From Proteiniclasticum ruminis (lineage in GTDB: Bacteria > Bacillota > Clostridia > Clostridiales > Clostridiaceae), in NCBI RefSeq assembly GCF_900115135.1, contig NZ_FOVK01000004.1, forward strand, positions 155,949 through 219,948: a stretch of 64,000 bases of DNA, given 5' to 3'. A program made the translations under genes and the position numbers. This document shows positions 17,055-25,254 of the stretch, piece by piece. The notes beneath the pieces are model-generated. The model was not told the DNA's origin, ran no database searches, and saw only the letters and a list, made by a program, of their open reading frames with translations. Every line of letters starts with the position of its first letter. The first letter of the stretch is position 1.

Positions 17055-18476
17055 CTATTTCAGTGCTTCTGGTTCGTGGAATTCAAGCTTAACAAACCGG
17101 TCCATTTCAGGATAAACCGGCACCACATCTAAGAGAAAGCGGTACAGATTTCCTTCCACAAAGTCCTTCACCCGATATCCCGGATAAGAGAAGGATTCTT
17201 CGGTTCCATCCCCGGTGTTAAAGACCAGATAGGTGTTGTCACTTTCACGATCGTAATACACCTGATCTAAATGGTCTTCCACAATCATCTGGTCTCCGGC
17301 CACATAGTTTCGCGCTTCATGAAGGACCATCCCTGTCTTTTCATCCTTCATCTCCCACTGGACATCACGAAATGTCAGCACACGGTTTTTATCATAGCCT
17401 ACCTCTCTCTCCACGGTGTCCCTCACAACAAACATATAGTTTTTATATTCATAAACTTTCAGATGGTCTCCGAATACCCTTTCCACTTCCTTGGGCTGGA
17501 TTTGGTACTCTATTTTGATAGGCTGCTGCTCTTCTGTTTCTAGGAGTTCATCTATAATTTCAGCAGATGGTTTCATCACTGGATTTGTCAAAAGAAGTAC
17601 CGCTGATATCCCCAAAAGCATCAAGGAGAACACCCTGACCCATTTTTTCGGGCTTCGATACTGAAGGATATTCCGGACTCTACCCTTAAGATCCCCAGCG
17701 GAATACCCGGCGAGAAGCACCAGATCCGGTTTTCTCATTTCAAGACGGAGCAAGGTTTCAATATAGGCTTTGTGCTGAGGCTTCTCCATGCTTTTCAGAA
17801 CGGCCTCGTCACAGGACTGTTCCATATCCCGGACCATGAGGACGAAAGAAATCCAGAGGATGGGATTGAACCAATGAACAAGAAGTATCAGATAAGAAAT
17901 GGCCTTGATCAGAGGATCCTGTCTTCTCAAATGTTCTTTCTCATGTTCGATGATATGGGTTCTCTCCATTGCGCTTAAATCTTTCGGAAGGTATATCCTG
18001 GGATGTATGACACCATAGGCAAAGGGTCTTTTTATCTCATTGCCCATGAATATCTCACCGGATATCCGCTTTGTCCCTTGGATCTTTCTTCGGACTTTCC
18101 ATAAACTGCCGGCAAAATGAAGAAGCAGAATTCCAAGGACACCGAAGTAAACTGCGGCTAAAATATCAGCCAGTAAAAGATCCTTTACGAGGGACGCCTT
18201 GTCTCCCAGAAACAGTACCGGAACCTCAATGAAGGTTTCTGTGGTCTCCATGGTGATGCTTTCTTGGGCCTTTTCTGCCACAAGAGTCTCCGGCAGGATG
18301 CTCACAGGACTATTGATCCCAACAGGCAAAAGAAGACGGATGAGCAGAATGCTCCATAAAGCGTAGGAAAAGATTTTCGGAAACCTCTTCAGAAGCATTC
18401 TTACTAAAAAGATCCAAAGAGCCACATAAGATGCTTGAATCGATAGACTGAGGATGGCGATGAACAAATCTCTCAT
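17055..18476 (-). CDS. M56 (BlaR1/MecR1-type) membrane metallopeptidase sensor
   Basis: A 473-residue membrane protein with N-terminal transmembrane helices and an M56 zinc peptidase domain. The HExxH motif is HEKEH at 178-182, followed by RDMEQSCDEAVL near 216-228. BlaR1-type proteins cleave the BlaI repressor on signal. Here the extracellular C-terminus (~300-473) is not a penicillin-binding domain, so it is not a canonical beta-lactam sensor. The start overlaps blaI by 4 nt, giving a classic blaI-blaR pair. No beta-lactamase gene lies nearby; the signal is unknown. Confidence 0.85.
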   Translation of the reverse strand: MRDLFIAILSLSIQASYVALWIFLVRMLLKRFPKIFSYALWSILLIRLLLPVGINSPVSILPETLVAEKAQESITMETTETFIEVPVLFLGDKASLVKDLLLADILAAVYFGVLGILLLHFAGSLWKVRRKIQGTKRISGEIFMGNEIKRPFAYGVIHPRIYLPKDLSAMERTHIIEHEKEHLRRQDPLIKAISYLILLVHWFNPILWISFVLMVRDMEQSCDEAVLKSMEKPQHKAYIETLLRLEMRKPDLVLLAGYSAGDLKGRVRNILQYRSPKKWVRVFSLMLLGISAVLLLTNPVMKPSAEIIDELLETEEQQPIKIEYQIQPKEVERVFGDHLKVYEYKNYMFVVRDTVEREVGYDKNRVLTFRDVQWEMKDEKTGMVLHEARNYVAGDQMIVEDHLDQVYYDRESDNTYLVFNTGDGTEESFSYPGYRVKDFVEGNLYRFLLDVVPVYPEMDRFVKLEFHEPEALK

Positions 18477-18832
18477 CCGTTATCCTCCTCCATCATTTTT
18501 CGTATTTCGGCAAGCTCTTTCTCAGAAAGCTTTCCTTCTCCTGTGAAAGAAGCTAGAAAAGATGGAAGAGAGCCTTGAAAGAACCGGTCCAGAAAGTCTT
18601 TGCTTTCAGCATAGAGTGCATCTTCTCTGGAAACCAGAGCACTGACCGTTGCTTCTTCATTTCTCAAAAATCCTTTGTGAACCAGTTTTCTTAGAACGGT
18701 ATAGGTTGTAGATTTTTTCCAGCCTAGGCTTTCCTCTGCTTTTTTCACAAGTTCTGTGGAATTGATGGGTTCATGACTCCAAATAATATCCATCAGATTA
18801 TATTCTGCTTCAAATAGTTTATATGCACTCAT
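18473..18832 (-). CDS. blaI: BlaI/MecI-family repressor
   Basis: A 119-residue winged-helix repressor of the BlaI/MecI/CopY family. The signature SLGWKKSTTYTVLRKLVHKGFLRNEE is split across residues 33-60 and the C-terminal dimer region follows (FLDRFFQGSLPSFLASF). It represses genes until its M56 partner cleaves it. The start ATG 18832 follows AGGAGGA. A palindrome over the promoter (18858-18873) is its probable operator. The regulated genes are likely this operon (inference). Confidence 0.9.
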   Translation of the reverse strand: MSAYKLFEAEYNLMDIIWSHEPINSTELVKKAEESLGWKKSTTYTVLRKLVHKGFLRNEEATVSALVSREDALYAESKDFLDRFFQGSLPSFLASFTGEGKLSEKELAEIRKMMEEDNG

Positions 18833-18857
18833 ACTGATCCTCCTCTTTTTTCTATAA

Positions 18858-18873
18858 GTTTATCATAATAAAC
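18858..18873. promoter_or_regulatory. BlaI-operon promoter and palindromic operator
   Basis: GTTTAT-CATA-ATAAAC is a perfect inverted repeat 26 bp upstream of blaI. On the minus strand a candidate promoter TTGTGA-17-TAAACT overlaps it. It lacks the TACAnnTGTA core of staphylococcal BlaI sites, so the specificity may differ. Confidence 0.5.
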
Positions 18874-18990
18874 CTCACTTCACAATAATAGATTCTGAAT
18901 TTTCTACATTCATCCTGCCATTTGTATTCCTTCAGGACGGAAGCTATGCCAGATTTGATTTCTAAGTTTCATCTTCCAGGCTATTTACGG

Positions 18991-18996
18991 TATAAT
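18991..18996 (+). promoter_or_regulatory. -10 box of manA
   Basis: TATAAT at 18991-18996, 44 bp before the ManA start; the -35 region is weak (TTTCAT with an 18-bp gap). This box overlaps an upstream in-frame ATG at 18995, which therefore cannot be translated from this transcript. Confidence 0.55.
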
Positions 18997-19039
18997 GAGA
19001 GGGACTTATGAATTTGAAATATCAAAAACGAGGTGCCAA

Positions 19040-19984
19040 ATGCAGGATATATTAAAACTAAAGCCTATTTTCCAGGAAAGGATCTGGGGTGGAAGAGCCT
19101 TAGAAGAGTACTTTGGATATCAGATTCCCAGCGATACCACCGGAGAATGCTGGGCAATCTCCGCTCACAGAAATGGAGACTGCCTCATTGAGAATGGAGA
19201 TTTAGCAGGACAGAAGCTGAGTGAAGTCTATCAAAGCCATAGAGACCTTTTTGGCAGGATCAACTCTCCTGTATTTCCTCTGCTCACAAAGATTCTGGAT
19301 GCGAAAAATGATCTCAGTGTGCAGGTCCATCCCGACGATGAGTATGCCATGCAAGTGGAAAATGACTTAGGAAAAACAGAATGCTGGTATATTCTTGATT
19401 GTGAAGAAGGTGCTGAGCTCATCTTCGGACATACCGCAAGAACAAGAAAAGAACTGGAAGAGATGATAAAGAAAGGAAACTGGGACAGCCTCCTTACTCG
19501 CGTTTCCATTCACCCTGGGGATTTCTTCTACGTGCCCTCAGGAACCATCCATGCGCTGTGTAAAGGAACGCTGGTTCTGGAAACCCAGCAGTCCTCTGAC
19601 ACCACCTACCGGGTCTATGACTATGACCGTGTGGATGATGAAGGGAAGAAGAGAGATCTTCATATCGAGTCTTCCATTAAAGTGGCCATGGTGCCTCATG
19701 TTGGGACTCGAGTACACCCTGCAGTACAGGAAGAGGAGAACCTCACCATCACCCACTATGTGGACTCCACCTTCTTCACGGTGGAGAAATGGGAAGTCCA
19801 TGGTGAAGCAGACAAGAAGCTTCCTGGATTCACCTTGGTCAGTATCCTGGACGGAGAAGGCACCATGAATGATCTTCCTGTAAAAAAAGGAGAGCATTTC
19901 ATCTTAACAGAAGCTAAGGACAGGGTGAAGTTAGAGGGGCAGTTCACCGCCATGGTCTCCTGGATTGAAAAAATAAAATGCTGA
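19040..19984 (+). CDS. manA: Mannose-6-phosphate isomerase, class I
   Basis: A 314-residue zinc cupin isomerase, full length for the short bacterial type. Visible motifs are IFQERIWGGR at the N-terminus, SVQVHPDDEYA, KTECWYIL and the C-side VPSGTIHALCKGTLVLETQQ with YRVYDYDR, which carry the zinc ligands. It interconverts mannose 6-phosphate and fructose 6-phosphate in the cytosol. ATG 19040 is preceded by GAGGTG at 4 nt; the upstream TATAAT excludes the longer frame. It stands alone between two terminators. Confidence 0.93.
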   Translation: MQDILKLKPIFQERIWGGRALEEYFGYQIPSDTTGECWAISAHRNGDCLIENGDLAGQKLSEVYQSHRDLFGRINSPVFPLLTKILDAKNDLSVQVHPDDEYAMQVENDLGKTECWYILDCEEGAELIFGHTARTRKELEEMIKKGNWDSLLTRVSIHPGDFFYVPSGTIHALCKGTLVLETQQSSDTTYRVYDYDRVDDEGKKRDLHIESSIKVAMVPHVGTRVHPAVQEEENLTITHYVDSTFFTVEKWEVHGEADKKLPGFTLVSILDGEGTMNDLPVKKGEHFILTEAKDRVKLEGQFTAMVSWIEKIKC

Positions 19985-20004
19985 AGCCTCAAAGGTAAAA
20001 TAAG

Positions 20005-20053
20005 AAGACCTGCTTCCATGAAGGACTCCCTTCATGAGTAAGCAGGTCTTTTG
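20005..20053. terminator. Bidirectional terminator between manA and cstA
   Basis: AAGACCTGCT (20005-20014) pairs with AGCAGGTCTT (20041-20050), with an inner ATGAAGG/CCTTCAT hairpin and T-run. It serves the convergent manA and cstA genes. Confidence 0.85.
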
Positions 20054-20081
20054 CTATGGAAAACTAATGGATAACGATGAT

Positions 20082-21506
20082 TTATGCAGCTTTATCAGCC
20101 TTCTGGTCTTTCTTCAGCACACTGGCCTTCAAGAAAAGTCCGAGGCATCCCAGTGCAAACACGATACCTACTGGGTAAGCAATGGAAGTGCTGAGCTTGA
20201 AGCCTTCTGGAGCCATCAGAATATAAGTCATACTTACAGCAGACATGAAGGTTCCAGGAATTGCAGCCAGCCAGAAATTCTTTGCGTTTCTGTACAGATA
20301 CATGGCAGCCAGCCATAATGCCATCATGGCTAAGGTCTGGTTGCTCCAGGAGAAGTATCTCCAGATCATCTGCACATCCATCTGTGTCAGGACTGCACCA
20401 ACTCCAAGAATTGGAAGTGTCAGAAGGAATCTCTTCTTGGTGTCTTTCTGATCAATACCAAACCAGTCTGCAATAACCAGTCTAGCGCTTCTGAAAGCTG
20501 TGTCTCCAGAGGAGATTGGGCAGGCAATAACGCCGATCATCGCAATAACTGCACCAACAGGTCCGAGGAGTGTGGAGGTGATTTCATACACAACAGGTCC
20601 CTGACCGCCAAGCTCTGTTAAAGCCGCCTGAAGTCCGCCTGTGGTTTCATAGAATGCTACACCAGCAGCAGCCCAGATAAGAGCAATAACACCTTCAGCC
20701 ACCATGGCTCCGTAGAATATCTTTCTTCCGTCTTTCTCTGTGTTCATACATCTAGCCATAATAGGTGACTGGGTTGCATGGAATCCGGAGATGGCACCGC
20801 ATGCTACAGATACGAACATCATTGGCCAAATTGCTGTACCCTTTGGGTGCAGATTGGATAAGGTGATTTCTGGAATATGGTATCCTTGGAAAAGGATTCC
20901 GCCAATAACTCCAAGGGCCATAAAAATCAGGCTTAAGCCAAAAATTGGATAGATTTTACCAATGATCTTATCAATTGGAACAAATGTCGCAATAAAGTAG
21001 TAAATGAGAATTACTACCAGCCAGAATACTTTATCCAGACTGTCTGGTGTCAGCATAGCAAGAAGCGCTGCTGGTCCTGTGGAGAAAGCTACACCAACCA
21101 GTACAAGAAGCACTACTGAGAACACTCTCATGACCTGCATCATGCCGGTTCCGAGGTATATTCCCACAAGCTCTCCAATGCTCTTTCCTTCATGTCTCAT
21201 GGAAATCATTCCAGTGAGATAGTCATGGACACCGCCTGCAAAGATCGTACCGAAGGTGATCCATAAAAATACGGATGGTCCCCATAAAGCACCTGCAATG
21301 GCACCGAAGATTGGTCCAAGACCTGCAATGTTCAGCAGCTGAACAAGAAACACACGCCACATAGGCATTACTACATAGTCAGAGCCGTCCGCCAATGCTA
21401 CCGCAGGCGTTACTCTATCATCAGGTCCGAACTGCCGTTCCACATACCTGCCGTAGAGCGCATAACCAGCGATGAGAATAAAGAGACAAATAAAAAATGA
21501 TACCAT
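20082..21506 (-). CDS. cstA: CstA-family transporter (pyruvate/peptide type)
   Basis: A 474-residue CstA-family permease with about 12-13 membrane helices. The family start pattern GPDDRVTPAVALADGSDYVV, the QLLNIAGLGPIFGAIAGALWGP block and GTIFAGGVHDYLTGMISMRH are clear. It is the short form lacking the long C-terminal extension of E. coli CstA. CstA and BtsT of E. coli import pyruvate; BtsT is controlled by the LytS/LytTR pair BtsSR. Here a LytS/LytTR pair is immediately upstream, so pyruvate uptake is the best guess. ATG 21506 has AGGAGG at 8 nt. Confidence 0.88.
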   Translation of the reverse strand: MVSFFICLFILIAGYALYGRYVERQFGPDDRVTPAVALADGSDYVVMPMWRVFLVQLLNIAGLGPIFGAIAGALWGPSVFLWITFGTIFAGGVHDYLTGMISMRHEGKSIGELVGIYLGTGMMQVMRVFSVVLLVLVGVAFSTGPAALLAMLTPDSLDKVFWLVVILIYYFIATFVPIDKIIGKIYPIFGLSLIFMALGVIGGILFQGYHIPEITLSNLHPKGTAIWPMMFVSVACGAISGFHATQSPIMARCMNTEKDGRKIFYGAMVAEGVIALIWAAAGVAFYETTGGLQAALTELGGQGPVVYEITSTLLGPVGAVIAMIGVIACPISSGDTAFRSARLVIADWFGIDQKDTKKRFLLTLPILGVGAVLTQMDVQMIWRYFSWSNQTLAMMALWLAAMYLYRNAKNFWLAAIPGTFMSAVSMTYILMAPEGFKLSTSIAYPVGIVFALGCLGLFLKASVLKKDQKADKAA

Positions 21507-21632
21507 GAATAAATCCTCCTTCATCCTAGTTCAAATGTCTTTATAGGCCTTAAAGACATTTCCTTGATTCTCATGGTATCACTTTGTTTCATTTTAAAAT
21601 CCGTTTTCTGTAAAGGTTATCATTATCAGCGG

Positions 21633-21665
21633 GTGAAATGCAAAAAATCTGGTGTCAAATGCAAA
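21633..21665 (-). promoter_or_regulatory. Candidate LytTR-type tandem binding sites upstream of cstA
   Basis: Two direct repeats (GTGAAATGCAAA at 21633-21644 and GTCAAATGCAAA at 21654-21665 on the plus strand) are exactly 21 bp apart, the two-turn spacing typical for LytTR regulators. They lie ~130-160 bp upstream of the cstA start; the second overlaps the 3' end of the regulator gene. The regulator encoded alongside is the natural candidate to bind them. Confidence 0.55.
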
Positions 21666-22389
21666 GTTCTTCTCTTAGCTCCTTGATGATCTTTCTGCTC
21701 ACTGGTAAAACTACATCTTTCAGTCCTGTGAGCTTCACAGAGTACGTACCATGAAACCACGGAGCAATCTCGGAAACATAGCGGAGATTGACGATGTAGC
21801 TCTTTTGGATCCTGAAAAACCCCTTGTCTTTTAAACGCTCCTCATAGTAATTCAGTGTATTGTGATCTTCAAAATCTCCATTCTTCGTGTGAATGACACA
21901 GACTCTGTTTTGGGATTCAATATAGATCACTTCTGAAAGATCCACCATCAGCGTTTTCTTTTCTAAAGTCACAGGAATCTTCTGAAAAGATTTTCGCTTC
22001 GGCTCTTCCTCTTCCTCTTCCTCTTTTTTGTCTTTTTTCACATGATACCGCTCCAGCATCTGTTTTACTTTTTCTCCCGAAAAAGGCTTCAGGAGATAAT
22101 AAAGCGCTTCCACTTCAAAAGCCTTTTCCGCATAGGTGCTGAGAGCTGTGGCAAAGACTATTTCTGACTCCGGCATTTTCTTCCTGGCCATGTACGCCAG
22201 TGCAGAGCCACTGATATCTCCAAGGTTCATATCTATGAGAAGTAGATCAAAATTCTCTTTCTTCAGCACTTCAAGAGCTTCTTCTCCAGAAGAGATTTCA
22301 GTGAACTCCGCTTCTTCCTCATAAAGACCAACGAGATACTTCAGTTCACTTCTTGCTGGTTTTTCATCATCAATGATGGCTATTTTCAT
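21655..22389 (-). CDS. LytTR-family response regulator
   Basis: A 244-residue response regulator: a CheY-like receiver (MKIAIIDDEKPARSE, phospho-acceptor Asp53 in LLLIDMNLGD, Lys in YLLKPF) then an acidic linker (EEEEEEEEPK) and a LytTR DNA-binding domain from ~140 (LSEVIYIESQNRVCVIHT; GFFRIQKSYIVNLRYVSEI). It is the output half of a LytS/LytTR pair with the kinase gene 16 nt upstream. Likely target: cstA, through the tandem repeats found between the two genes (inference). Confidence 0.9.
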   Translation of the reverse strand: MKIAIIDDEKPARSELKYLVGLYEEEAEFTEISSGEEALEVLKKENFDLLLIDMNLGDISGSALAYMARKKMPESEIVFATALSTYAEKAFEVEALYYLLKPFSGEKVKQMLERYHVKKDKKEEEEEEEPKRKSFQKIPVTLEKKTLMVDLSEVIYIESQNRVCVIHTKNGDFEDHNTLNYYEERLKDKGFFRIQKSYIVNLRYVSEIAPWFHGTYSVKLTGLKDVVLPVSRKIIKELREELCI

Positions 22390-22405
22390 AATTTTTCAAC
22401 CTTCC

Positions 22406-24106
22406 TTATGCAAATACTGGCTGATACTCAGTTTCCATTACTTTGGGGAGTGTGATGATGACCCTGGTCCCCTCTTCCCCCGTTTGGATCTTCAGCCCAC
22501 GGTCTCTTCCATAGAGATAACGAAGCCTCTTTTCCACATTGAACAGTCCAATGGAGAATTCCTTTGTCTCCCCTTCTTTCAGTGCTGCAAGCACTTTCTC
22601 TGGGATTCCCTGTCCATTGTCTTCAATAGAGATTTCCACATCCTCTCCAATACTCTCCACAGAGATATGGACAATTCCCTTCTTTCTTTTCATGGCTCCA
22701 TGTAAAATGGCATTTTCTACTATGGGCTGAAGGATGAGGCATGGCACCTTCATCTTGAGATCACTCTCAATGTTGAGCTTCACTTCCAGACGGTCCTCAA
22801 ACCTTGCTTTTTCAAGCTCCAGATATGCGTTGACATATTCCAGCTCCTCATAAATACTCACAAAGCCATCTTTGGTCTTGATGCTGTTTCTGAAATAGGC
22901 TGCCAGGGCAATGAGGAGATCTCTTGCTTTTTCCGGTTTTTCTCTGGTAAATGCAGAAATGGTGTTCAGAGAGTTGAATATGAAGTGCGGATTGATTTGG
23001 GACTGCAGTGCCCGGTACTCCACTTTATGAAGGAGTGCCTTCTGATGGTCCAGTTCTGCCAGGTCATACTGCACAGAGAAAAACTGGGTCAGTCCCTCTA
23101 CAAACTCTTTGCCCGTGGGGATACTGAAACCGGATTTACTGCTCACCACAATGAGTGTTCCTAGGGTTTCCCGATTTTTGAAGATCGGAGATCCCATATA
23201 GACTTTACTTTTTCCAAAAAGCTCTCTCTTTCCTGCAGTCCCTGAGCTTTCATAGAGAAAGCTGGACTTCTCTTCATATATTTTCTTGGCAAAGGCCTCC
23301 AGAACCATAAGATCCTTCTGGTTCAGTTCCCCATAGGTTGTCAGCAGCTTCTCTCCCTGGGTGAACACAGCGGCCTGATGACCCGAGTGGGTCACAATGG
23401 TTTTGGCAATCTCAAAAAGGCTCTCTTTGTCATAGGTGCCTTTGGCAAGATACGGCAGACACTTTCTCGTGATCTCAAAGGTCATGGTGGTGTTTTTCCC
23501 GATCTCATAGGCCTGCTCTGTGAAGATGCTCTTAAAGATGCTCATAAAAAATACCATACCCACGGAGTTGAACATGACCATGGGCACAAAGATTGCGCGA
23601 ACCAGCGTATATGCCATATCAAAAGGCCGAGCGATGAGAAGGATCAGCGCCATCTGCAGAAGCTCCGCCGCAAAGGTCAGAAGAAACACATGAGACTCCT
23701 GGTAGCCTTTGGCCTTGATTCTCGTATAGAAAAAAGCAGAAAGTACCCCTTCCGCCATGGTAGAAATGGCGCAGGAAAGGGCTGTGAGTCCCCCCACATC
23801 GCTGAAGTAGCGGTGAAGCCCTGCAATTACAGACGCTCCGATGCCCACCACAGGTCCACCGATGAGTCCCCCTGCCATGACACTGATGACTCTAGTGTTT
23901 GCAATGGCTCCAGAGACCTCATAACCTGTGATGGTAGAGACAATCCCCATGACGCCAAAGAGGGCCATGAGAAAAACCTGTTCACTCAGCGTCTTCTTCT
24001 CTCCCGTGATAAACCGTTTGGTGATGGAAAACTGGGTCAGAAGCAGTGCCAGAATCACCAATAAACCAATATTCAATATAACACTTCGTATAATTTCAAG
24101 ATCCAT
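22406..24106 (-). CDS. LytS-type sensor histidine kinase
   Basis: A 566-residue kinase with an N-terminal 5TM-LYT membrane sensor (~1-190; MAGGLIGGPVVGIGASVIAG), a GAF-like domain (~200-350), the His_kinase motif YRALQSQINPHFIFNSLNTI (phospho-His in NPHF), and a HATPase end (IEDNGQGIPEKVL). This architecture matches LytS, BtsS and YpdA. The start ATG 24106 lacks a strong Shine-Dalgarno (GGGGG at ~15 nt); a TTG 36 nt upstream sits too near the -10 box TACAAT (24149-24154) to be used. Partner of the regulator downstream. Confidence 0.9.
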   Translation of the reverse strand: MDLEIIRSVILNIGLLVILALLLTQFSITKRFITGEKKTLSEQVFLMALFGVMGIVSTITGYEVSGAIANTRVISVMAGGLIGGPVVGIGASVIAGLHRYFSDVGGLTALSCAISTMAEGVLSAFFYTRIKAKGYQESHVFLLTFAAELLQMALILLIARPFDMAYTLVRAIFVPMVMFNSVGMVFFMSIFKSIFTEQAYEIGKNTTMTFEITRKCLPYLAKGTYDKESLFEIAKTIVTHSGHQAAVFTQGEKLLTTYGELNQKDLMVLEAFAKKIYEEKSSFLYESSGTAGKRELFGKSKVYMGSPIFKNRETLGTLIVVSSKSGFSIPTGKEFVEGLTQFFSVQYDLAELDHQKALLHKVEYRALQSQINPHFIFNSLNTISAFTREKPEKARDLLIALAAYFRNSIKTKDGFVSIYEELEYVNAYLELEKARFEDRLEVKLNIESDLKMKVPCLILQPIVENAILHGAMKRKKGIVHISVESIGEDVEISIEDNGQGIPEKVLAALKEGETKEFSIGLFNVEKRLRYLYGRDRGLKIQTGEEGTRVIITLPKVMETEYQPVFA

Positions 24107-24148
24107 GATCAAAGCGGAATCGCCCCCATAAAATATTCTCAAGTCCTA

Positions 24149-24180
24149 TTGTACCTCAAAACCATTTTTTTGAGTACCAA
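24149..24180. promoter_or_regulatory. Inverted repeat over the lytS promoter
   Basis: Arms TTGTACCTCAAAA (24149-24161) and TTTTGAGTACCAA (24168-24180) form an imperfect palindrome that contains the minus-strand -10 box TACAAT. An operator for the lytS-lytTR genes is likely; the binding protein is unknown. Confidence 0.4.
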
Positions 24181-24250
24181 GGATATCGGAAGAATTTTCA
24201 TAGAGACCTCCTAGTAAGTCGTTCTAAGGTTCAAAGAGAAACCTTCCCGC

Positions 24251-24280
24251 AAAAAGAGAGCAGGCGGTTTCTCTGCTCTC
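24251..24280 (-). terminator. Terminator after the ROK kinase gene
   Basis: On the minus strand GAGAGCAG ... TGCTCTC is followed by TTTTT. The nearby GGTTTCTC / GAGAAACC pair extends the structure. It separates the ROK gene from the lytS promoter. Confidence 0.75.
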
Positions 24281-24291
24281 CAAATAAGTCA

Positions 24292-25158
24292 CTATTTCCT
24301 GGATTCTCTGAAATGGATGGCTGCCCCAATCAGATTGGCTTCACTTCTGAAGGTGCAGGGGACCAGATCCACCTCAAGACCTTCTGCTCCTTTTCCGCTT
24401 AAATACCACTTGGTTCTTTCCAGCAGCCTTGGGATCAAATCCTCTCTTCTGGATATTCCTCCGCCAATGACAATTCGATCCGGATTGAATGTGCAGGACA
24501 GATTGAAGATTCCTCTTGCAAGGCCATCAATCAGGCTTTCCACATGCTTCACTGCCACTGGATCTCCATCTTCCGCCCGCAGAAACACTTCACTGCCTTC
24601 CACCTCTACCCCGGTCTCTTCACTGTATCTTCTCGCCATATGGACAGGGCTTCCCAACGAGCTCAAACTGTCTTTTTCTGTGAGAAGCATGTACCCAAAC
24701 TCGCCACCGAAGAGATTCCTTCCTTTATACAGCTTTCTGTCCATGATCACAGCTCCCCCAATACCCGATCCAATGACCATAAAGAGGACGTCATTTACAT
24801 CCCTTGCCGCTCCTTCATAAAGCTCAGCTAAAGCTGCACAGTTGGCATCATTTTCGATGCTTACGGGTATACCTAAAAAACTCTCCAAGTCCTCGATAAT
24901 ATTGAAATGATGGATATAAGGTACGGCACTGAGTCCACCAATATACCCCTGATTACTATCCACCGCACCTGGGGCACTGATGGCTGCACCTGAAATTTCT
25001 GTTTCTTTTTTCATTTCGGACAATACCCGAAACAGCTCTTCTTTCATTAATGGATAAGTATCCGGGGTTTTAAAAGATCCCTTATGACCCAATCCATTCT
25101 CTCCATAAAGACCATACTTTACACTGGATCCTCCAATATCAATCACACAAAGATTCAT
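24292..25158 (-). CDS. ROK-family sugar kinase
   Basis: A 288-residue ROK-family kinase: N-terminal ATP motif VIDIGGSSVKYGLYG, sugar-site IENDANCAALAELY near residue 105, and GSGIGGAVIMDRKLYKG. The cysteine-rich zinc motif of glucokinases (CxCGxxGC) is missing, so this belongs with the shorter BglK-like or N-acyl-sugar ROK kinases. Phosphorylates a hexose in the cytosol; the sugar is not determined. It stands alone between the CAP-domain gene and the lytS promoter. Confidence 0.82.
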   Translation of the reverse strand: MNLCVIDIGGSSVKYGLYGENGLGHKGSFKTPDTYPLMKEELFRVLSEMKKETEISGAAISAPGAVDSNQGYIGGLSAVPYIHHFNIIEDLESFLGIPVSIENDANCAALAELYEGAARDVNDVLFMVIGSGIGGAVIMDRKLYKGRNLFGGEFGYMLLTEKDSLSSLGSPVHMARRYSEETGVEVEGSEVFLRAEDGDPVAVKHVESLIDGLARGIFNLSCTFNPDRIVIGGGISRREDLIPRLLERTKWYLSGKGAEGLEVDLVPCTFRSEANLIGAAIHFRESRK

Positions 25159-25254
25159 ACATCACTTCCTGCTCCTTTATTATATTGCCTGTAGGAAAGT
25201 ATCTTCTTTCCTCTTTCTGTTCTTCCACTCACTCTTTATCCATTAAGAATAGGC

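Noticed and set aside
18995..19040. Longer manA start at 18995
   Set aside because: The ATG overlaps the -10 box TATAAT at 18991-18996; a normal ribosome binding site precedes ATG 19040.
23378..24064. 228-aa plus-strand ORF inside lytS
   Set aside because: Antisense shadow with unusual His/Arg composition; lytS domains are intact on the minus strand.
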